DNA of 64,000 nt from Berberis thunbergii (taxonomy: Eukaryota; Streptophyta; Magnoliopsida; Ranunculales; Berberidaceae). Below, piece by piece: positions 48,262 through 61,527 of the stretch (its first letter is position 1; each line of letters opens with the position of its first letter). The DNA lies in assembly GCA_003290165.1 (NCBI GenBank), contig QNQO01000196.1:682001-746000 (forward strand). Reading direction: 5' to 3'. The translations under genes and the position numbers were made by a program. The notes beneath the pieces were generated by a model, which saw only the letters and a list, made by a program, of their open reading frames with translations, searched no databases and was not told where the DNA came from.

Positions 48262-49334
48262 GCTAGCTAGTTAGCCTCTTCAACTGTCTGTTTAACCCAA
48301 ACTTAATATTTGTAAGCAGCAATAAGTTTTCCATGTAAACACTGAAATATATCAACCCTGCACCCATCATATATAAACACTGAAATCAGAATATTTGGAG
48401 ACCCCCTGCACCCATCATTTTGTAAGCATCAATAAGTTTTCCATGTAAAACCATATCTGAATTTGGATTAGTATGTAAAAGATTCGCCAACTCTATTCAA
48501 TTAGAAGTATCAGAAACACTAAAAGGAAGAGGAAACATAAACTAGTTTCTGATGCATAATGAAACTGGACTAATACAATAAAACTAGCAGAGCTTACCTT
48601 TCAATGAACTTCCTGACATGTGTTCTTCCCTCAGTCTAAAGTTAGCTGGAGGTGTCGGGATTGAACTACTCAGGGCTTGAACTGCAAGAAAGAGGACCAT
48701 GCTGTTATAAACTTTCAGAAAATCCAGGAAAACCAATTGATATCATGAATGAATACCCTGTTATTTCCATTCTCCTATTTATACTAATACCTCACAGAGG
48801 TCTTTGCAACATCTAACAGAGCATTTACATTCAATCAATATCATCATGTCCTGAACATGTCCTTAAATGAGATGAGTGCCGATGAAATGTCATTAAAAGA
48901 ACTTACAGGTAATGGAATTTTCTGAGGGAAAGGATCATTAGTCGACAACAGCTCTTCATAAGTCATCGACCAACTACATGAAAGAACTAACAGTAATTTT
49001 CATGGTATATTTGGGTAAACCAATGTGTTTATAAGATCCAGTGACTATAAATCCCTGACCAATATCAATGCGATAAAGACAACCTACGACAATAGCTTAA
49101 CATGATTTCAATCACTGTACATGTATTCACTTTTAAGAATGAATATATACCAAATGGAAAATGTGTGTTAAACTAATTTTGATTTTTTTTTCCTTTTCTT
49201 TGGAAGGCCTGTGCACAAGCGGATGTTGGAGCAAATTGTAGCAAATGCTGATTGGAGTCCAAGAATCAACTTACAGTGCCTTTCTCCCAAATAAGTTCAA
49301 GTAGCAGACTTTGGTAACTTGTCTCTCTCATCTA
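48262..49334. other. No recognisable exon
   Basis: Intron-like sequence with a local duplication of GTAAGCA(G/T)CAATAAGTTTTC near 48312 and 48421. Confidence 0.4.
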
Positions 49335-50089
49335 TCAACTGATATAGGGCAGCAATGGATTCATGCTAAGGCCAGATCCAACAAACGTATCAGGTTCAAA
49401 ATGCTTTACTCTTCCGTAGTGGCGGATATAACGTAAAAGCCTAGCCAGGAAGGTGTTGTGACATATGGTAGAGCTATCACAGACAACCGTAACATGTTTG
49501 CGTGCTCTGGTTATAGTGACGTTCATTCGCCTGCTATCACCCAGGAATCCAACTGCTCCTAGAGTGTTTGATCAGACCTACATACAGAAAAAAAATCAGG
49601 ATTCCTTAGCGATCATAAAACTGAAGAAAGAGACATGGTTTTTATGAGTATTATGTGCCTCCATTTTCTCTTCACTTTGCTTCAGTGGACCAATATAATA
49701 TTTCATTTCCAACGGATTTTCATCTATTCAACATGGACACTTGAATCAGAATAACAGGTCCTTCAAAGGGATAATGATGGTAGATTCCTTTTGCTCCTGA
49801 AGCGGCTCTAACTAGTAACTGTATGTAATATTGGTGGGGGGGGCAACACCAACAATGTGATGTCTATATTTAATGCTTCAGTGACTTCAAAGAAACAAAA
49901 TGTAAAGTAAACTAGTAACTAGTTAGCATACCATTGATATGATGACTGCATCTACCTCTCGACCTTGAAAACTGTCCACTGTTGCAACCTCAACTCCTAC
50001 AGCTTCTGGTAGCTCATCAAGCCTATCCCTCAAGAGTTGTACTTGAGCAACATAAGGTGATTGCACAGCAATTGTAGTTGGGGCAACTC
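49335..50089 (-). pseudogene. Captured 3' exons of an IGHMBP2/SMUBP-2-like UPF1-family helicase
   Basis: Exon 50089-49932 (IAVQSPYVAQVQLLRDRLDE, GVEVATVDSFQGREVDAVII) carries helicase motif V (VDSFQGRE). Exon 49577-49335 (NTLGAVGFLGDSRRMNVTIT, RARKHVTVVCDSSTI, YGRVKHFEPDTF) carries motif VI (NVxxTRAR). The arginine codon expected in V-R-SNTLG at the start of the last exon is TGA (49572-49574), a stop that separates the two motifs. The 5' two-thirds of the gene, with the ATP-binding site, is absent. Confidence 0.88.
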
Positions 50090-50620
50090 CTGCATGTTGA
50101 CTCCAAATGAGATGACAACAAATAAATAGATACACGAGGTGTGAAATAATAAGGGTACCACATGGAAATATTCTAAGAAGTAGAAAATGTCCTTGTTAAA
50201 TAACTCATGTTGAATATCATGACAAATACTAGTTTTGGATACAGAATGGTATCGACCTCAATATAATAACATATTTCCTAAGAATTAGAAAATTCAAAGT
50301 TGGCACCAAAAATCAAGAACATAACTATGGCTTGGGTAAAAGTAAAGTAGACAAAAGAAGAGAGGAGCAAAACTTGTCAGGTTAAATCCCCGGATTCCCC
50401 ACACACTTGTTCAGTAATATCATCTTCAGTGAGTAATACATACCAGCACAAATCAAAGAGCCACTTGGCACTCAAACTATCAAAGACTACTAGATCAACA
50501 CAAAAAAATACGGTGATCAAGACATTTCAGATAACTTGCAATGCTGGCAACCATCCTGCCAAAACAAACAGCCACGTCCCCATAAAGTGAAAAAAAAACA
50601 GGAGAGGGTTATGGTTGTAC

Positions 50621-50967
50621 CACATCACTATCTTCAAGGGGTGGAAGCTCCCTGAGAAGGATAGAATCCACTGTTGCTAGATCCTGTGACCAACCAGGTT
50701 GTCAATAAAACAATTGAATAAGTACGTTCAAGTTACTATTGTAGAAAAAGGTAACCCAAATAAACCTTAAATGGCATGTCGAGCACAAGCTTTGTTGCGA
50801 GCGATCTGTACAAGAATTCTGGTTTATGGTAAAAAAAAATCACAATGATGAACAAATTATCAACGAAATATCGTAAACTAAAAATATACCTTCAACTGAT
50901 CCAAGGACACGGACATAAGAACAGAGCCATCTCGGTGCAGGACTCCTCTATAATCCACCTTTTCACC
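50621..50967 (-). pseudogene. Three captured in-phase exons of an unrecognised gene
   Basis: Exons 50967-50890 (GEKVDYRGVLHRDGSVLMSV, SLDQLK), 50818-50766 (EFLYRSLATKLVLDMPFK) and 50683-50621 (DLATVDSILLRELPPLEDSD) each have good splice sites and join without breaking the frame. The protein looks conserved but I cannot name it. Confidence 0.5.
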
Positions 50968-52371
50968 CTGTATACATTTAATTTTTATTTTATTTACTGC
51001 ATAACTGAGAGTATCAAAACACATACACGGACAGGAAATAGGCAAAATGAACAACAAGGACTGACCTCCTTCTGGACTGGTAGTTTACCAGTTCTACGTT
51101 GGATATTTGATATTTCTTCCTTGCATACGTGTACTTGATAGGAGGCCGATGCCTAACACTTTAGCATTTATTTCGGGGTGTCCCTTCTGACATCACAGGC
51201 TCAAATCCCTTCCACGCAAAACAATAACATTATGTAATTTACACAAACCTAACACACCAAGTGAAAATGATTCAAAGGGCTCATTTGCATCCTGTTTGTT
51301 ATGGTCGGTCCCTATGTCCATCCCCCATTCAATGCTTGTATTTATTCGACAGTGCCAAGACCATGAGAACAATTGAGGCCCCCTCCTGTCATCTCTGTCA
51401 CTCTGAACCAACAAGAAAGAACATAATAAATTATCATAACCATTTTTTTTGTTAGAAAAAAGTAACAAAGTCTCTTCTTTACTTCTCTTGTCTCTCTTCA
51501 TTTCATTCTTGACTATTCCTTCCTATTCCTTTCTTGAACTTTGCCAAACACACCTCTCTAGTTCCTCTTTTCCTAAACAAACAAATGAAAGGATGTGAGA
51601 AGACAAAATATAGTTAGGAGATCTTTATTTATTTATTTATTTATTTATTGTTTTCAAATTACCATTCTTCCCTTTTGTCCCCCAACCTTCTTTCAATACT
51701 CCCACCAACCCTCTCTAAAGTTTCAGTGTCTTTCTGTTCATTTACTTATCTTCTTTTCTATTTTTTTGTTTATTTTCAATGGGTAGTTGCTAATTGCAGA
51801 CTTGTCTCTCAAATAACTACAGCTCATACACAATATTTGATCAACAGTGTTACTATTTCAACCTATGCACAAATATAATGAAATACCAAGCATATGCACA
51901 CAAATGTTGACTAGAACACACAATATTCTATATTGGGTAACAAGTTTAAACTAAAGCATTAACAAGACCCATGCAACTTCATAAATGAGATTGGGCAATT
52001 TAAACTATTAAAAGCTCCTAGCTACTTTAGTTTTCAAGATTATTGGAGTTGTCTTTGTGTTTTTTAATCAAAAAAAAATACCCTCATCTAATTGCATAGT
52101 ATTTTCACACTTAATCACAATTCGATTCACATTGTTTCTCTTGGAATACGTTCCTTTAAAAATGTTAAGATCAAAGTTAAGTCTTACCATATTCTTCCTG
52201 CAAGGCAGATAGATACCTGAAAACTATTATAATTGGAGCAAAAAGATAACATCATTCAACAAGAAGAGATTACAATACTTAGACCTCATTATCTCAGTTT
52301 AGTGAATGCCTTGGCTTCCCCATACAGAAAACCAAAAACAGTAATATTAAAGGCCAGTGAATGCCTTGGTA
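50968..52371. other. No recognisable exon, with (TTTA)n run
   Basis: Contains (TTTA)n at about 51625-51650. Otherwise AT-rich. Confidence 0.45.
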
Positions 52372-52405
52372 GTATTAGTAGCTAAATAGGGCTTTTGGTG
52401 TAGTG
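52372..52405. repeat. Solitary CACTA right terminus
   Basis: TAGCTAAATAGGGCTTTTGG followed by TGTAGTG looks like a complete right end of a CACTA element. No matching left end with the TAT flank (52406-52408) was found. Confidence 0.6.
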
Positions 52406-52747
52406 TATAAGAATGCAAATATGTTATCTTTTAGCATAAAAAGACTACTAAAGATCAAGGTCACTCCAGTAAATACAGACATAAAATTGAAAACACACCA
52501 ACATTAGACTGAGAAGTACTGACAATTGTGCAGGAGTTAAAGATATAATTGCAAAAGAAACCACTGACAATCTGGTAAATGAGAAGTACGGGCTATTTTC
52601 AGACTGAAGACCATCAATGAAAACACACCAACACTAATTCCAAAAATGATAATTATTATAAAATATGGATGTTGGCGATAAAAATGAAACAAACTTCCAT
52701 TTCCAAAATATTTAATGATAACAGCAACAATCTAAAAAGTGACTGAC

Positions 52748-52892
52748 CTTGCTCTGAAGGCGAGCTTCTCGCTTAGATTTTGGCTCATTCGCCTTCTCTG
52801 ATTGATCTTTATGCTTAGAGGGGGACTCATTAAAGGGTTTCGTCAATCCCTTCTTTGGAAAATTTGTGGATTTCGATTGAACAGACTTTGGC
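52748..52892 (-). pseudogene. Captured exon, lysine-rich, unrecognised
   Basis: KKPKSVQSKSTNFPKKGLTK and EKANEPKSKREARLQSK before a GTCAGT donor. Basic, low-complexity protein sequence, family unknown. Confidence 0.35.
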
Positions 52893-53229
52893 TTCTTGAA
52901 AACCAAATTTACAGAACAGCATAATAAGGGCGATGAACTAAATCAAAACCAAATTCTAATATTCCAAAAAAAGAAAAAAGGGAGTATAATAACAATACTA
53001 CCCAGCCTCACTTCCTTTGTGTTTATGTAATGAGCACGTATGGTTTCTGATTTTCGTCTTCTATGTTGTGGTATTCCTGGACAGACCAAGTACGAGTATT
53101 ACTCCAAACAGTCTTGAACTACTCAAGTTCATATATCATCATGAAGGTCATAATATACGTGTACAATGAAAAAAAAATAAGAAGAAGAAGAAAGAAAGAA
53201 ATCATGTCAGTTCATATATCATCATGAAG

Positions 53230-53613
53230 GTCAATAAGACATTTTAATTATTCGAAGATCCATGCCAGCAAGAAAACTCATAGAAGTTTGATGAATTAAA
53301 TATCTGAGTTTGATGAGAATTCTTATTGCCTGAAGTTTGATATGGAGTTGTGAACCAACTCCCTCTAGTTGTTGGAACTTGATCCTTGCAGATAACTGTT
53401 TTTGCATCGTTAAGGGAGCATGCTGGACAAAAGTCGGAGAAGATAATATCAAACATACAGAATATTGCCATTACTCTAATCTTGGTAGAGATATTTAAAC
53501 AACATACCATCATCCTCACTCTCAGTTTCTGTGTCGGTTTCATCTTCACTGAATTCGTTCACCTTGGGCTTAATGTTTAGCCATTTATTCATTACTATTG
53601 AAGGCCAAAAAGC
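53230..53613 (-). pseudogene. Captured N-terminal exon of a type I inositol polyphosphate 5-phosphatase
   Basis: Exon 53613-53518 (AFWPSIVMNKWLNIKPKVNE, then the acidic DETDTETESEDD) with acceptor TATGCAG and donor GTATGTT. FWPxxVxxKWLNI plus an acidic run is the conserved N-terminus of plant type I 5PTases, which hydrolyse inositol phosphates. The catalytic domain is absent. A weaker downstream frame (53440-53230: CSLNDAKTVICKDQV) may be the degenerate next exon. Confidence 0.65.
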
Positions 53614-55124
53614 CTGCATAAAGTAGTCAACTCTGAGAAATATTTATTCCTCAATCGAACCCCCATTAAATCAAACCTTTTGCAGGGAAAACAAAGAGTT
53701 AAGTTAAGATTTTTAGTGAATCAAACATATTGCAAAGTACCCAAAAAAATCAGTGGAGTTGAAGAAGCAAACTTTAACAAAGTAAAAACATAAATCATAA
53801 ATATAGGGATAAATCAAAAAAAAATCCCAAACAATAAATGAAGGAGTGGGTTGATGGATTGACTTTAAAATATGGCATAATTGTCTAATGCATGCATTTG
53901 CTTAAAGCCTTAAACTGATGAGTGATTCATTCTAATTGTTAAGTGGAAACAAACCATGTGCGCGCAGTTGCTGCCTAGAATACTTACGTGCAAAAACTTC
54001 TCCATTGTCCTATCCACTGGTAAAAGGGCAAGGTATTCAATTGCACATACAAAAACTTCTCCATACTCCCTTCTTCCTAAGGTTTCACATTGGTTCAACA
54101 TGAGGCATATAAAAAAGGAGATGTCAAACACAGTTTAAAGCATAGAAACGTAAGCTCAACATAAGGCATAAGAAAAGTGAGATGTCAAACACATTTTAAA
54201 GCATATAAACAATTGCAATTATGGTACAGTAGAAACTCAAATAATTAAATCTAGTACCCAAACATGGCGCGCAGAAGTGCTAGAGTACAATTGCACTAGC
54301 AGATTGATGCTTGGTAGTCATTGTTATCTAAATATATCAAAGATATAAGCACTAAACAAGAAGGTTATGACACTAAAAAGTGAATACCTGACATAAGTGG
54401 TAGAGAAATACTGAAAGCATGTCAGGTGTTGAAGCACACTTTGGATGATGATTCACATGGAAAGTTTTGTATGTGCAGAGAAAACCTAACCTGAAATACA
54501 AAACACAGATCATTCCTTATCAATTTTAACATATAAATAACTTATAGACAACAGTGAAGTTTCTTCACTGATGACAAAACCAAACAATAACAATCCAATT
54601 TTTATCAAGCAAAAAACCCAATTTAAACTTTCTCCCTAATCGATTGAGATACAAAGTAAAACCTACAATGGGGGTGTAAAACCAGGCTTGCAAAACCAGG
54701 CTTCATAATCAACAATCTACTTCGGGAGCGGAGAAATTGATCCATTCGGAGAAATCTTCTTCTTCTCCTCTTCAAAAATCGAGCTGGAGAAAAGAAGAAA
54801 GTGAGTTCTAGGGTTTGCTTTGCTGAAAGAAGAAAAAAAATAAGAAGAAGAGATCAACAAAGAAATCTAAAGAATAAAGAGATCTAAAGAAGAAGAAGGA
54901 GATCTTACCTTCTCTTCTTCTTCTATCGTCCTATCCTTCATTCGTCCTTCTTCTTCCCTGCTTCGAGAGTCTGTTTCGTCCCTGCTTCTTCTTCTATCGT
55001 CCTCTCCTTCTTTCCTCCTTCTTCTTCCCTTGTGAGAATTTGTTTTTCATCAATTTTTTTCGCCAAAGCGCGAAAATGCTCCCTCCCAAGTGCGAAACCA
55101 TTTTGGCCAAAGCACGAAAGTTAA
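53614..55124. other. Leader-like region of Pack-CACTA B
   Basis: AT-rich, then CT/GA-rich near 54770-55030 (TTCTTCTTC runs). No exon recognised. The position corresponds to the leader of Pack-CACTA A. Confidence 0.4.
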
Positions 55125-55353
55125 AAAAAATTTAGCTACGGTTTCAAACCGTTGGCAAGTTTAGCCACGGTTATAAACCGTAGGCAGTTATAGCCACGGT
55201 TTAAAACCGTAGCAACCCTTTTGGTGTTGTGTTCTTTTGCCACGGTTTTATTTTTTAGCCACGGTTTTAAACCATTGGCCGTTATAGCCACGGTTTTTAG
55301 CCGTGGCAAATAAACCAACAGCTTAGAGCCATGGCCACCTCCCCGTAGCTAAA
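55125..55353. repeat. Right subterminal repeats of Pack-CACTA B, truncated
   Basis: Units of TTTAGCCACGGTTTATAACCGT lead to CCCCGTAGCTAAA. The last bases of the element are replaced by the start of CACTA C. Confidence 0.88.
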
Positions 55354-55760
55354 CACTACAACAAATCTATTTTAAGCGGCGTTTTCAAAAGCGCCGGTAA
55401 TGCTAACAATGTGCCGGTTTAGAGCATTAATGGCATTATGGGAAGCGCCGAGAAGCGCCGGCAAAGGTACGTGCCGCCAAAAGATTAACGACGCTTATTG
55501 TGAAGCGCCGGTTAAAAGTGACCAGTTGCGGCGCTTTCAAAGCGCCGCCAAATCTTATTTTAGTGCCGCTAAATAAATGGATATTACATTTCCTTTTAAC
55601 TGGAAATGCCGTATTTATAACTTTTAATGGCGCTTTAAAAGCGCCGGTTATGTAAAAATAATATTTTTCAATATGTTTTGCGACGCTTTTAAAGCGCCGG
55701 TGGTCTTAACAAATCTATAAAAACCTACATTTTAATGGCGCTTTGGAAGCGCCAGTTATG
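55354..55760. repeat. Terminal and subterminal repeats of CACTA C
   Basis: The CACTACAACAAAT terminus, then about eight copies of (G)GCGCTTT(T/N)AAAGCGCCGG in both orientations. The motif differs completely from the GCCACGG family. Confidence 0.88.
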
Positions 55761-56229
55761 TTAACATACTGGAAAAAAAAATCAATAAAAATAAAAACCT
55801 GTCATTGGGACGAAAAAAACAGACTGTAAATTTTGTAATTTCATATCATCTACTAAAATCTCCTTCAGTAACAAATAAACTCAAAGCACACTATAATTTT
55901 CTACGGTAACAACCATATATTAAGACATGCAACATAGGCAGTGCATCCTTATACATCCTTGTATTTTTCATATTCATCCATTCTATGTCTTACACTTTTG
56001 TCATGCTGAATAGCATCAAGTGCACCAAAAAGTTTTCCTTACTTCATTCCAAGCATAGTCCACGTTGCTTTGGTGATCACTCTTCAGGATACTGCAAAAA
56101 GGGAAAATCTAACTAAACTCAGAATAAAAAGTTAACTCAACCCTACCATCAGTTCATATTTGATGCGTTAACCTTATAAAATGGTCAAGGAAAAGAACTA
56201 AAAAATGTTCATTACAGTACCCTTACCTA
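55761..56229. other. No recognisable exon
   Basis: AT-rich spacer between the subterminal array and the first cargo piece. Confidence 0.4.
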
Positions 56230-56525
56230 CCAGAAGAAGTGTTTGCAGGCACAGCATCATCATCTAACATTTTTCCAGGATAAGAATACGCCTTGCCAGA
56301 CGGTGCTACTCCAGCAACATATGCAAGAACTATACTAGTCGTCATAAGTATTTGATCACCAATAGGTATCCAGTTTGTTGGCGCTGAATTTTCAGGATTT
56401 ATCAGTTTATTTGCCTTTGAGTTTTCTCATTGCTGCATTGAACACATATCTTAATGTTTTCTCTACTTGATCGGGTCTAGCTGAATATGTAGGAATGACT
56501 GGTTCACAGTTGAATTCCTATAGTT
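56230..56525 (-). pseudogene. Captured exon(s) of an unrecognised gene
   Basis: FNCEPVIPTYSARPDQVEKT and LRYVFNAAMRKLKGK, then after a stop and frame change NPENSAPTNWIPIGDQILMT and SIVLAYVAGVAPSGK, to a GTAAGG donor. The change of frame near 56420 shows decay. Family not recognised. Confidence 0.45.
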
Positions 56526-56899
56526 AAAGAACAATGTGTCAGTTTAGGCCACTAAGTCCATTAGGGATAAATAAGGATCATCATCATCATCATCAAACAG
56601 GTGCCCCTATTTGCCCCCACATAGCTCCAACCCTGGGTATAAAGAAGGATCGCCATCTTGTCCACCTCAAGAGACCCTGCATGTACAATAAGTGTGTGCA
56701 AAACCCAATCAATGATGGGATTTCAAGCTCTTTGTTTCAGTTATATATGTATTTTATGCAGAAAATCTTGATGTCGAAGAGAAGAGTGTGCTATTTGTAC
56801 CTTTAAATGAAATAACTTGCCATTCAAATATAATGGCTTTGAGCCTTTGAAACTACTCGGGCATGTGAAATTTTTCGTAGAGTGAAGGCCTTATGTCCT

Positions 56900-57201
56900 T
56901 CTATAGAGATATCTGCTTCAGAAGAGGAAGAAGGATGCTGAGAAGCTGCAAATGAGAAAGATAATTAGGAAGGCTAGTGACAAACAATGACAGATTGATA
57001 CAGTACTGTTGTAGACTTATATCAGATATAACTCTAGGTAGTGGTACCTGATCATCATAAGGTTGTCCTGCAGAAAATGGAACACATGGTATTCCATTCG
57101 TTGGTTGCAACAAGAAACTGAATGGATTGTTATCTACAATAACAGTTCGACAGAGATTCTTTAACAAACAAGAAAGATCCTTTACATGTTCCCGGTACTG
57201 C
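56900..57201 (-). pseudogene. Captured exons of an FCP1/SCP-type (NLI-interacting factor) phosphatase
   Basis: Exon 57201-57048 (QYREHVKDLSCLLKNLCRTV, IVDNNPFSFLLQPTNGIPCV, PFSAGQPYDD) is the last part of the HAD-type CTD phosphatase fold, with the conserved (I/V)VDNxPxSF motif. A short second exon near 56955-56900 (LLPLLKQISL) fits the family C-terminus. The DxDxT catalytic motif is absent. Confidence 0.8.
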
Positions 57202-58221
57202 CTGCAATTTGTACAATCCAAGTTGTTTGATCAAAAAAGGTAAACTCAAACCAAACTTAAGATCATCTAATTATTCACAATCATTCAATATGATAGCGAC
57301 TATACTTCTGTAGCTCAAGATCCTCTCAAATGACAACACCACACGAGGTAAAATGTGATAATGGGGAGGGAGAATTGTGGAGAGTCAATTGGTTCAACAG
57401 TATGGAATTTCACGAATGCCTTATTTACAAAAACTACAGTTCACGACAGACTTCAATTCATGGATGAATTACATCAAACTGTTAAGGGAATTTTTTTAGT
57501 GACAGTTGCCCAGTATGAACAAGACAACTGTTAATAGGTAATCCCTTGGGAATAATCAGATCCTGATAAAGCAGCATAAACATAAGATGACTAAAATCAC
57601 GTCTACTCAAAACAGCAGGCACTTGAAATCATGTTATCCCACCAATTTCTTGCAACATTCCCAGCCGTTTCTTGCAAAGGTTCCCCTTTCACAGTTATTG
57701 GTCTTATAGTTATAAACATGACAGTGTTAAAAATAGTAATAATCAAAGCAAAATCATACTTGTGCACCTAATGAGAAAGACAAAACTCCTTGTTATCATT
57801 AAAAATAGTAATAATCAATCAAAATCATACTTGTGTATTATAATTTAAATTTTCTTTCTGGAGCTACCTAATTAAAGCTGGATCCTTACCTAACCACAAA
57901 ATTATCATAAGGGCTTTAAAAGGAATAGGAAGAACTCCGAGAAGACTTCCTTTAACAAGGTAGAGATCAGTTGTTCATACCTCAGTCCGCAACAGCGCCC
58001 AGCAACAGCACAATCAGGCCACTGCAACGCAGCAACTCAGCATCTGCATTACTACACAAGCGCCCAGCAGCCTCCATCACGCCATTGCCTTACCAGCATT
58101 CTAACCGCAACACAGTCCGCAGCAGCCAGACCGCCCAGTCCATCCGCTCCGCAACCTCTTCTTGCCCTGAAAAACAGAGTATGCTCTGTTTTACAGCAGA
58201 GAAAAATAATCCTGCCAGCTG
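57202..58221. other. No recognisable exon
   Basis: A duplicated ATCAAAATCATACTTGTG region near 57745 and 57820, and a CAGC-rich stretch at 57985-58150. The plus-strand open frame over the latter looks like low complexity. Confidence 0.4.
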
Positions 58222-58838
58222 CTCATACCAACATGAGCCTCATATATGCGTGGCGACTTAGGTTTTAGAGAGCGAGGATGTTTAAACACATACCTGCACA
58301 AGGCATTGAAATATAAAATTATCAAGTTTTTGCTCTAAAAGCTTTTTAATAAACAATGAATAACGTTCCTTGATATGATATGGAGATATGGCAGAAGCAG
58401 TTGCAGACGTTTTAGATTCCTCTTTTCATATGCAAGAATATTAAGCAATTTGTAATCAATAAAAAAATTAAAAAATGTAGATTGAAATAGAAATAAGATT
58501 TATGTTGTTGAGAAACTGTGAACATGATGCCCATGAAATACAATATAAATATTAACAGGATTTAGTACCTTTCTGACATAGGGGGATCCCAGTATACACC
58601 ATCATATGCTGCTGCAAATCTTGAAGGGTCTACAGTGGCATATTTAATCCATGCTGGAATTCGATCAACCCAAATTCCATCTCCGTGTTTAAACCGGAAC
58701 TTGACCCTTGAATTGTGCGGAATAGATGTGTTACCACCAGAATCAAGAATCTTTATTGTCCAGACGCCAAATTGGTCCTTTTCCATCTTATGATTGGAGC
58801 CATTCCATCCATTCAAGTCTCCAATAAGCTCAGCTTCC
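58222..58838 (-). pseudogene. SBE: Captured exons of starch branching enzyme
   Basis: Exon 58838-58569 (EAELIGDLNGWNGSNHKMEK, FGVWTIKILDSGG, NSRVKFRFKHGDGIWVDRIP, WIKYATVDPSRFAAAYDGVY) is the carbohydrate-binding CBM48 domain. Exon 58293-58222 ([20 protein letters not shown]) is the linker to the GH13 barrel. The enzyme makes alpha-1,6 branches in plastid starch. Splice sites and phase are kept. The catalytic barrel is absent. Confidence 0.92.
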
Positions 58839-60432
<1,594 letters not shown>

Positions 60433-61527
60433 AGAAAAATTATAATCAGCATTTTCAGTACAGTTGTTTTAGGAAAAGGAACTTGAAAAGGGGTAGGAAG
60501 TGAAGCTGAACTAAGTGGCTCGAAGCAACCATACAGAAGTTCGCCACTACATATAGTTGTGTAAAATACTGGAAGCTCGCCACTACAAATAACTCATGAC
60601 ATCAACTATTCACGAAAAGAAAAATAAATAATTAGATATGGTACTACCTTGGCAACTGATGTTCCTGATCCCATTGGAACAACAAAAGTCAGCCATGTAC
60701 AGCGAAAACACGCACAGACTGCACACAAAATATATCCCATGTGCTTACTGGAACTGAACATATTTGGTGGGAAATTTTGATGGATGGTCTGTCCAAGTAA
60801 ACGACTTCTCCACGTAAGTCCAGAACTCTGCAAACATGTCAATACAAAAATATTGCTAATGAAAAACTACCGAGGTTCATGCAAGTAAAGCAAATTAACA
60901 TATTAATTCAACCAACCACAAAATGCCTAAAAGAGATTTCAGACAGAACTTAGCTGATTGAATGTGTACCACCAAAACCACTCATAGAGAAATGCTACCT
61001 TCTTCATCTGTATACAAAGATTACAACTTCGGTTAAAATGACATTTACAACAATACTTTAATTACCAATTAGCATACACATATAAAGATGATATGAAAAG
61101 AAAACTACCTTCTTCTGGATGGGAGCTCTCAGTAGCATTGTTATTACTAGGAGCAGGTGCTTCAGGTGCAGGAGTAGTGGTAGGGTCAACAGGAAATATC
61201 AAATGTCTACTGATCATACTTACAATTAAAGCATATGACTTCTTAACCAGCATGTAAGAAAAATATAACAATAAAATAGCAACACAATGAGCATAACCCT
61301 TTCATATATTTATAGGTAAAATAGATACAAAGAATATATACTACATTCTTCTATAACAACAAGACTGATCCAAAGAACATATAGCACATTCAGATATATA
61401 TACATCCAAGTATAGCACATCGGCAGCCACTTCAAACCTGTGGACAAGGATCAAATAAGGAAACAACTATTATCACTGATGGCATACAAAACACAACCTA
61501 GTTATTATCAATTTAAAAAACTCACCG
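60433..61527. other. Spacer between cargo and transposase gene
   Basis: A proline/alanine-rich possible exon at about 61190-61110 (DPTTTPAPEAPAPSNNNATE) and another near 60835-60770 (LDLRGEVVYLDRPSIKI) are unassigned. Confidence 0.4.

Noticed and set aside
57971..58261. Plus-strand 96-codon frame rich in serine, alanine and glutamine
   Set aside because: Low-complexity CAGC repeats, overlapping on the other strand an exon of starch branching enzyme.
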